A DNA stretch of 36,243 nucleotides. It comes from Myxococcales bacterium. Lineage in GTDB: Bacteria; Myxococcota_A; UBA9042; GCA-2863065. Within the stretch, counting starts at the first letter, position 1. Each line of letters opens with the position of its first letter. Both the position numbers and the translations under genes were made by a program. Below the pieces are notes generated by a model that had not been told where the DNA came from, searched no databases, and saw only the letters and a program-made list of their open reading frames with translations. The stretch spans positions 1-36,243 of the forward strand of contig JADMJS010000169.1 in NCBI GenBank assembly GCA_018780435.1, given 5' to 3'. Below, piece after piece: positions 32,274 through 36,243 of the stretch.

Positions 32274-33307
32274 ACGATTCCGTCGCCATCGTTCGCGAAT
32301 CCGCGGCCGTCACGGCAGCGGTCGGCGCTCCCTGGTACGCGGCGCACGTCCTCGCGGTCGAGGCGGAGCGGGCCGAGTCCATCCTGGCCGGGCGCGGCGG
32401 CGGCTCGCAGGACGTGGCGACGCTCTGGCCCCTGGTGGCCGAGCTTGCATCGAAGGCGGCGGAGGTGCTCGACGGCGACCGATCCCCCGCTCTGGCGGCG
32501 TCCGTCCTCGACGACGTGATCGGCGTGTTGGAATGCAATCCGCGGTTGAAGTGCCCCGACGCGGTGCGCTTGGTGGTCTACGTCGTCCGCCTGTCTACGG
32601 TCCTGGCCGAGCTGGCGAAGCTGCGGAAAGCCCCCGGCGAGCTGCCCGAGATCGGCTTTCGTTTTCAGAGTCTCGACGCGCTTGCGTTTGCCGTGACTGG
32701 CAGTCGGCAGTCGGCGCGAGCTGCGGCACTCAGGCGCGTGGTCGAGGCCGGCCGCTGGCGTCTCTGGACGGTCGACTTCCGAGGACGCTCCGTCGCGATC
32801 GTTCCAGTGATGAGGCTGCGCCCCGGTTTCGCGCGTGAGCTGCCGCGCGGCCGTGGCCGATCCCTGGTGCCAGTTCCGCCGTTCCCGCCCCTGTTCGGCT
32901 CGAGTAGCGTCCATTTTCGCGCGGCGGTCCTGTACCTCCGCGTGTTCGCTGCGATCGCTGAAGGGCGGAACAACCTCCGGGGGCTGGAGCCGAGGGGCGC
33001 GGCCGTCCGCTGGGCTGTCCTCGCGGAGCGGTGTGAGCTCAGTGCCAGCGCCCTGCAGGCCCACGTCGACGGGTGGCGTGGCGAGCTCTACAAGCCGGCA
33101 GACGGCGGCGGAATCTGGCCGGCGGACCGGGGCGCCCTGGCGCTCCTTGCGGCCATTCCAAAGGGCGCGTTGACCGGGAAAGCCCTTCGGTCAGATCGGC
33201 GGAATCCTTCGGTCAGAAGCCCGGATTGCTTCGGTCAGAAGCCCGGATTCCTTCGGTCAGATGCAACGCAGTCGCACGATCCGCGTTGCCGGATAGGGAC
33301 AGGGTAA
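32270..33307 (+). CDS. hypothetical protein coupled to Prim-Pol, candidate replication initiator
   Basis: GTG 32270 overlaps the Prim-Pol stop as GTGA, fixing the start; 345 residues. The N-terminal half is helical (VTAAVGAPWYAAHVLAVEAE, VRLVVYVVRLSTVLAELAKL). A beta-strand pair follows (WRLWTVDFRGRSVAIVPVM), then a basic region (FARELPRGRGRSLVPVPP). Residues about 215-295 could be a winged helix: FRAAVLYLRVFAAIAEGRNN and VRWAVLAERCELSASALQAH. No family is recognised. The last about 30 residues are encoded by the iteron-like repeats, suggesting an ORF that reads into its own origin, as some plasmid initiators do. This role is inference only. Confidence 0.75.
   Translation: MNDSVAIVRESAAVTAAVGAPWYAAHVLAVEAERAESILAGRGGGSQDVATLWPLVAELASKAAEVLDGDRSPALAASVLDDVIGVLECNPRLKCPDAVRLVVYVVRLSTVLAELAKLRKAPGELPEIGFRFQSLDALAFAVTGSRQSARAAALRRVVEAGRWRLWTVDFRGRSVAIVPVMRLRPGFARELPRGRGRSLVPVPPFPPLFGSSSVHFRAAVLYLRVFAAIAEGRNNLRGLEPRGAAVRWAVLAERCELSASALQAHVDGWRGELYKPADGGGIWPADRGALALLAAIPKGALTGKALRSDRRNPSVRSPDCFGQKPGFLRSDATQSHDPRCRIGTG
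33185..33267. repeat. 22-bp iteron-like direct repeats (3 full + 1 partial), candidate replication origin
   Basis: Four copies begin at 33185, 33207, 33229 and 33251, exactly 22 bp apart. Each starts cttcggtcaga; the second and third are identical except for the last base, the first is diverged, and the fourth is truncated. The period is not a multiple of 3, so the repeats are not selected as protein. Spacing of about two helical turns on one face is typical of plasmid iterons. Confidence 0.8.
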
Positions 33308-33311
33308 GGGT

Positions 33312-33342
33312 CCCTACGGCGCCCTTCCCGGACGCCGTAGGG
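33312..33342. other. inverted repeat, 10-bp perfect stem
   Basis: ccctacggcg (33312-33321) and cgccgtaggg (33333-33342) with an 11-nt loop, 45 bp after the iterons and 5 bp after the stop of the upstream gene. No T tract follows, so it is a poor intrinsic terminator. Its position suggests part of the origin or a rho-type terminator structure. Confidence 0.6.
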
Positions 33343-33398
33343 CCAGGACACTCACAAGAGCGGGCCGGTGCGGCGCCGCGGAGAAAGGAAGGTGCGTC

Positions 33399-33815
33399 AT
33401 GGGATTCGCGTCACAAGTGAAGCGGCGGCACTCGACTAAGACAGGACAGAAGCACGGGGCGGCGGTTCCGCATGAAGATGTCGGAGCCGCGACGTCGGCC
33501 AGGACACCCGACCGAGGCAACCTCTCAGCGGGGGACCAGGCCCGGCTCCTGGCGGCGTACCAAGAGGTACGGTTGGCGGCGGCTGCGGGAACTCTGCGGT
33601 GCGTGCTCTGCAACGGCCGGTGTGCTGCATTCTCGCTGTTCGCACCGTTCGACTCGCGCAACTTCGGCGCCGCGGTCGGCAAGCGTCGGTTCCTGTTCTA
33701 CGGGATGTGCCACGCGCACCAAGCGAACGAACACGCGCAAGCGTGCGAAGACAAGCTGAGCCGGGACCTGGCGACCTCGACGATCGGGACGCGCCCCGGT
33801 GATGCGGTGCAGTAA
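33399..33815 (+). CDS. small hypothetical protein with Cys/His cluster
   Basis: AAGGAAGG lies 8-10 bp before ATG 33399, a strong site that decides the start; 138 residues. The N-terminal 50 residues are basic and probably disordered. Then comes a helix (DQARLLAAYQEVRLAAAAG) and a putative zinc site: CVLCNGRC followed about 40 residues later by CHAHQ and a helix EHAQACEDKLSRD. No signal peptide or membrane helix is present. I recognise no family; it may be a small zinc-binding protein of the element. It follows the origin-like repeats and is separate from the replication operon. Confidence 0.72.
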   Translation: MGFASQVKRRHSTKTGQKHGAAVPHEDVGAATSARTPDRGNLSAGDQARLLAAYQEVRLAAAAGTLRCVLCNGRCAAFSLFAPFDSRNFGAAVGKRRFLFYGMCHAHQANEHAQACEDKLSRDLATSTIGTRPGDAVQ

Positions 33816-33945
33816 GTCCAGGCGTTGAACGCTCCCGGGCCCGGCTTCGGCGATTCGATGGCCGTTCGCCAAACGAGAGGCGCCTGCGCGCGCGCATGAC
33901 CGCTTGGCTCGGCGGTGTCGCGTTGTTCAAGCTGTCGGAGAACCT

Positions 33946-33973
33946 TTGTCCGGTCGTTCAGTTTCGCTAAGCT
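33946..33973 (+). promoter_or_regulatory. possible promoter of the MORN lipoprotein gene
   Basis: TTGTCC (33946-33951) and TAAGCT (33968-33973) are separated by 16 bp, a weak sigma-70-like match. It lies 39 bp before ATG 34013, which has GGGAGGG as its ribosome-binding site. The call rests on sequence resemblance only. Confidence 0.3.
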
Positions 33974-34012
33974 GGCTGGGCTGGTAGCGTCGGGGCTCAC
34001 CTGGGAGGGCCC

Positions 34013-34891
34013 ATGAACTCGACGCTCACGATCACCGCCTGCTTGGCCACAGTCGCCACCGGTTGCACGGCTACCACCTCAGACGGGATTTCCGGAGAGC
34101 AGTTTACGTTACTCGTCCAACGGGTGGCTGCGATGGAAGCTAGGCTCACGGCTCTAGACGGGAAACCGTCGACCACCAGCCCCGATGCGTCTGGCGCCGA
34201 TGGCTCTGCTGACGAGAATTCCGACTCCTCCAACCTGGATGCCAGCGAATCCGTGGCCGACGAGGCGTACCCCGTCGATTTCAATCGGGTCGTATTCCAT
34301 CCACAGGCGTTGATCGAGGAGCCAGAGCGTTGGCTCTGCTCGACCGAAATCGACGGGCGGTGCGTGAGCGTAGTCGGAGATGGCTTCGTCAAGGTCACCT
34401 TAGGGGGCCAACTCCTTGCCCAGGGCTACCTGGATGCCGGGGTCCGGACGGGAGCATGGGAGTGTTTCTCCACTGCTGGTGCTCACTGCCCCTACGTTTC
34501 AGACGGCTTAGGGTACATCAGTCACTTAAAGGGCGAGTACCGTGCCGGGAAGCCTCACGGGGCTTGGATCGGATACAGCGATGCCGGTGCTGTTCAATTC
34601 GAAGGCGCATTCGCTGACGGCAAGCAGGTCGGCACATGGACGATACGGGATGCGGACGGTCAGCTGAACTCATCAGGGATCTACGACGACTCAGGCTGCA
34701 GAGTGGGGCTCTGGGAGTCATTCACCTACCAGCTTGTTGACGAGAAAGCGTGCGGTGAAGCCGACGTCACGTTCGTAGTCTCAAGGAAACTCGACGGCTC
34801 GGTCAGCTGTCAGTGTTCCAGTAGCGCCGGTTACTTGTGGACGGGCAACGACGAGACGGCATGCAGCAAGCCCTGCCAGGCGCCGGAGTAG
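34013..34891 (+). CDS. cargo lipoprotein with MORN-type repeats (YwqK-like)
   Basis: GGGAGGG precedes ATG 34013; 292 residues. The signal MNSTLTITACLATVATGC ends in lipobox VATGC. A coiled coil (QFTLLVQRVAAMEARLTAL) and a Ser/Asp/Ala linker follow. Three to four MORN-like motifs then appear: GYLDAGVRTGAWECFST, GEYRAGKPHGAWIGYSDAG, GAFADGKQVGTWTIRDADG and GIYDDSGCRVGLWESF, as in YwqK-family proteins. A Cys-rich tail ends it (VSCQCSSSAGY, CSKPCQAPE). Its base composition looks less GC-rich than the neighbours. It is the clearest cargo gene and would sit at the cell surface. YwqK-like proteins are sometimes linked to toxin immunity; no toxin gene is adjacent. Confidence 0.85.
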   Translation: MNSTLTITACLATVATGCTATTSDGISGEQFTLLVQRVAAMEARLTALDGKPSTTSPDASGADGSADENSDSSNLDASESVADEAYPVDFNRVVFHPQALIEEPERWLCSTEIDGRCVSVVGDGFVKVTLGGQLLAQGYLDAGVRTGAWECFSTAGAHCPYVSDGLGYISHLKGEYRAGKPHGAWIGYSDAGAVQFEGAFADGKQVGTWTIRDADGQLNSSGIYDDSGCRVGLWESFTYQLVDEKACGEADVTFVVSRKLDGSVSCQCSSSAGYLWTGNDETACSKPCQAPE

Positions 34892-34893
34892 CT

Positions 34894-35010
34894 GTGCCCG
34901 ACCTCCACCCCAAGCTTCAAGCCGCGCTCGAGTGCGACGGCGTGACCCTCGGACTGCTGGTCCAGGCCGTCGGCCAGGACGTGCGCGCTGTGGCGCGAGA
35001 GGAAACATGA
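34894..35010 (+). CDS. 38-residue peptide ORF coupled to the next gene
   Basis: GTG 34894 opens a 38-residue reading frame (VPDLHPKLQAALECDG, then VTLGLLVQAVGQDVRAVA) whose stop TGA overlaps the ATG of the next gene (ATGA). It forms one amphipathic helix pair. No ribosome-binding site is clear. A similar peptide sequence recurs right after the following gene, which argues that it is not random. Confidence 0.45.
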   Translation: MPDLHPKLQAALECDGVTLGLLVQAVGQDVRAVAREET

Positions 35011-35438
35011 TCATCGGATTTTTCGACTGGCTGGCTGGGCTCTTCGGGCCGAAGGAACACGTGATCAAGGTCAAAGGTGACTTCAGCAAGAAGGGCATCC
35101 TCGATCGGTACAAATCGAACGCGGCCAAGGCTAGGGCTGAGCGTTCGACCCAACCACCGGGGCTCCGCTCCCTCTTTCAGATTGGAGGTGCACGGGATCG
35201 CTACCTCGACGAGACGCTCGTGTTTCATGTCGGTCGGTCCAGCACTGGCAAGGTGCACCTGGTGGAGGGGTTGAGTGATCCGGCGTGTAACCGGAACAGC
35301 CAAGAGGCGCCCACGTTGTTCGAAGGAGACATCGACGCGGTCGACTGCCAGCGTTGCATCGCTCGTATCAAGGTGCTGAGCGATCCGAAACACCCAACCG
35401 TCATCGCAGCAATCAAGAACGGGAACGGGCTTGAGTAA
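35007..35438 (+). CDS. small hypothetical protein with C-terminal His/Cys motif
   Basis: GAGAGGAAAC precedes ATG 35007; 143 residues. The N-terminus MIIGFFDWLAGLFGPKEHV is amphipathic and could associate with membranes. The middle is basic (GILDRYKSNAAKARAER). The C-terminal part has HVGRSSTGKVHLVEG, an unpaired Cys (DPACNRN) and VDCQRCIARI, an arrangement like small zinc-ribbon-type proteins of mobile elements. It overlaps the 38-residue ORF by 4 bp, so translation is coupled. No function is assigned. Confidence 0.72.
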   Translation: MIIGFFDWLAGLFGPKEHVIKVKGDFSKKGILDRYKSNAAKARAERSTQPPGLRSLFQIGGARDRYLDETLVFHVGRSSTGKVHLVEGLSDPACNRNSQEAPTLFEGDIDAVDCQRCIARIKVLSDPKHPTVIAAIKNGNGLE

Positions 35439-35447
35439 CCTCGACCC

Positions 35448-35626
35448 GAGCAGGCTGCCCTTGACCGTGATGCGGTCGCCTTGGGCAAGCTCGCACAAGT
35501 CATCGGCCTAGACGCGCGGGCCGTCGCGTGGTGGGGCAGCAAGGCCGAGTACGGCTCACGGGTGGCGACGTTTCGGAGGCTTGAAGACGTCTCTTCGGCC
35601 GCGTGCCGGTCCGAAGCTCCAGCTTG
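35448..35626 (+). pseudogene. decayed second copy of the 38-residue peptide, fused to an extra tail
   Basis: In the same frame as the gene before it, right after its TAA, lies EQAALDRDAVALGKLAQVIG and LDARAVAWWGSKAEYGSRVA, ending at TGA. It matches LQAALECDGVTLGLLVQAVG of the upstream peptide at more than half of about 27 positions. No usable start codon precedes it, so it would need read-through or is a remnant. It overlaps the minus-strand small gene. Confidence 0.4.
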
Positions 35627-35718
35627 AAGCGGTCGGGGCTCTTCGAGAGCCGTAAGGTGATCGTGCCGCCGATGGCGACGACGACGCGCCCTGCCATGTT
35701 CGCGCGCACACGTTCCAT
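35500..35718 (-). CDS. small minus-strand protein with hairpin-masked ribosome-binding site
   Basis: ATG 35718 is preceded by AGGGGG with 4-nt spacing, a strong site; 72 residues. The first 45 residues form a plausible beta-rich domain (MAGRVVVAIGGTITLRLSKS, RFKLELRTGTRPKRRL), while the tail is low-complexity Arg/Pro and may be shadow sequence. I recognise no family. It lies near the right end of the element and faces leftward, opposite to all other element genes. The leader mRNA can fold over the ribosome-binding site. Confidence 0.5.
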   Translation of the reverse strand: MERVRANMAGRVVVAIGGTITLRLSKSPDRFKLELRTGTRPKRRLQASETSPPVSRTRPCCPTTRRPARLGR

Positions 35719-35722
35719 TTGT

Positions 35723-35741
35723 CCCCCTGGCCGTTAGGGGG
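35723..35741 (-). promoter_or_regulatory. ribosome-binding-site-sequestering hairpin
   Basis: In the leftward mRNA, CCCCCT (35736-35741) pairs with AGGGGG (35723-35728) across a 7-nt loop. The second arm is the ribosome-binding site of the small gene starting at 35718, so the stem would block initiation unless opened. Confidence 0.5.
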
Positions 35742-35808
35742 GCCCCATCAGGTACTTTTGAGGGGGGTACGGGGCCGAGTGGGTACCTGCTGGCCCGGGG
35801 CGTCTCGG

Positions 35809-35830
35809 GTATCGACGAAAATTTCGATAC
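35809..35830. promoter_or_regulatory. operator-like palindrome
   Basis: Perfect 7-bp arms GTATCGA and TCGATAC separated by 8 bp, within the most AT-rich patch of this region. It is about 90 bp upstream of the leftward small gene. A dimeric repressor site is plausible; no experimental support can be read from the sequence. Confidence 0.45.
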
Positions 35831-36088
35831 TATGCTTGCTATCTAATCGAAACATTCGTGCGGCTTGGCGTCCAGCCGCCGTTGATGGACACACAGACCT
35901 TCCGGCGTCCGTCGAAGGTGCGCCACACGTCGCCGCGGCAACGCGCGGTGCGCTCGCCCCCGAACTTCTGGTGACGGTCTCGGGTCCGCTGCGAAGAACG
36001 TCGTTGAATTTCAGGACGCAGATTGAGGGGTGGGTGGCGGCCGCGTGATCCGGGTCGCGGGTTGGGTGCCGCGGCGGAATGGCTCGCG

Positions 36089-36138
36089 ACCGGTTGCCCC
36101 GGCGGTTGCCAGCTTTGACGTGAGGGGCTGGCAACCGG
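36089..36138. promoter_or_regulatory. right array of three integrase arm-type-like sites
   Basis: accggttgcc (36089-36098), cggttgccag (36103-36112) and ctggcaaccgg (36128-36138) in the same order and orientation as at 27281-27332. Site starts are 14 and 25 bp apart, against 14 and 27 bp on the left. The array ends 20 bp before the attR core repeat. Confidence 0.75.
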
Positions 36139-36158
36139 TTTTCAAGGGTGCCAGAAAC

Positions 36159-36234
36159 GAAAAAGCCCCGGCAGTGCCGAGGCTTTTCCTGGTGGAGATG
36201 ATGGGGATCGAACCCACGACCTCAGGCTTGCGAT
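36159..36234. repeat. attR: right copy of the 76-bp direct repeat
   Basis: Identical to 27086-27161. Beyond it, GCCTG (36235-36239) restores the anticodon stem with CAGGC (36223-36227), so this side is the reconstituted tRNA gene. The offset between copies gives an element length of 9,073 bp. Confidence 0.93.
36161..36187. terminator. terminator downstream of tRNA-Ala (right copy)
   Basis: Same 12-bp stem as the left copy (36161-36172 with 36176-36187), ending 2 bp before the tRNA CCA. It terminates leftward tRNA transcription before it enters the element. Confidence 0.88.
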
Positions 36235-36243
36235 GCCTGCGCT
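36190..36243 (-). tRNA. tRNA-Ala(CGC), 5' part beyond the window
   Basis: On the minus strand the sequence contains the anticodon stem CAGGC/GCCTG, a seven-base loop ATCGCAA with anticodon CGC, a five-base variable loop, T arm GTGGG-TTCGATC-CCCAT, acceptor strand CATCTCC, discriminator A and an encoded CCA. Position 70 is U, consistent with the G3-U70 identity pair of alanine tRNA. The D arm and 5' acceptor strand lie past the window end. Confidence 0.9.

Larger units (their letters stand above)
35719..36158. other. right-end non-coding region of the element
   Basis: About 440 bp without a convincing gene; short ORFs on both strands are frame shadows. It holds an inverted repeat caggtac/gtacctg (35749-35755, 35783-35789), a palindrome gtatcga-N8-tcgatac (35809-35830) inside an AT-rich patch that may contain the leftward promoter, and the right arm-site array (36089-36138). 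Confidence 0.6.
27086..36234. mobile_element. 9-kb integrative element with its own replication module, in tRNA-Ala
   Basis: It is bounded by 76-bp direct repeats (attL, attR), and its span equals a 9,073-bp circle. Gene order: integrase, unknown protein, HTH protein, Prim-Pol/helicase, candidate initiator with iterons, small zinc-site protein, MORN lipoprotein, peptide ORF, small protein, leftward small protein. The set int, small HTH and Prim-Pol is shared with actinobacterial-type integrative elements and phage satellites, but no FtsK-like TraB, relaxase, terminase or capsid gene is present. All core parts look intact, so it may still excise. Confidence 0.92.

Noticed and set aside
33436..33930. 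Minus-strand frame opposite the small Cys/His protein
   Set aside because: Arg/Ser-rich shadow without ribosome-binding site, while the plus frame has AAGGAAGG.
35719..36134. Short frames on both strands of the right-end region
   Set aside because: They mutually overlap, lack ribosome-binding sites and motifs, and run into the arm-site array.

Overview
The window is a high-GC chromosomal segment (GTG and TTG starts are frequent) from a Gram-negative bacterium. It is rich in Asp/Thr/Ser-linked lipoproteins, a Ser/Thr kinase with a PEGA-like tail, FG-GAP/ASPIC lipoproteins and a MerR plus VIT/VWA operon. This mixture suggests a member of the Myxococcota or a related former deltaproteobacterial lineage. 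That placement is inferred from gene content; no rRNA gene is present.

Regions 1-13,710 and 15,850-27,083 are ordinary chromosome. From the left: a GAF protein cut by the window edge; a small lipoprotein; an FG-GAP/ASPIC lipoprotein; a Ser/Thr kinase; a lipoprotein lipase. Then comes a leftward run with lgt, a periplasmic protein, a small cytosolic protein and a large alpha/beta-hydrolase lipoprotein. These are followed by a PduO-type cobalamin adenosyltransferase, a MauG-like dihaem peroxidase and MntP. Past the defence pair come an Mpo1-like membrane protein with arginase, a NarL-type response regulator coupled to a lipoprotein, a Tat-exported PhoD phosphatase, a 950-residue lipoprotein, an outer-membrane beta-barrel, and a MerR/VIT-VWA operon. 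Many of the products are lipoproteins, and the Lgt enzyme that lipidates such proteins is encoded among them.

A defence island lies at 13,759-15,740: an AAA ATPase and an HNH nuclease overlapping by 4 bp, which I read as a compact Septu (PtuA/PtuB) system. No reverse transcriptase is adjacent, so it does not look like a retron.

The right quarter (27,086-36,234) is a complete integrated mobile element of about 9.07 kb. It sits in the anticodon loop of a tRNA-Ala(CGC) gene and is bounded by a perfect 76-bp direct repeat carrying the tRNA 3' half and its terminator. It encodes a tyrosine integrase, a helix-turn-helix protein (excisionase or regulator type), a Prim-Pol/DnaB-type helicase fusion and a downstream protein, the last three translationally coupled through GTGA overlaps. 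Four 22-bp iteron-like repeats and a 10-bp-stem inverted repeat follow and look like a replication origin. Cargo genes include a MORN-repeat lipoprotein of apparently lower GC and several small unknown proteins. Both ends carry the same set of three integrase-arm-like sites in the same order. No conjugation or capsid gene is visible, so the element looks like a small self-replicating integrative element that would need a helper for transfer. The element and its end architecture are the most novel part of the window.
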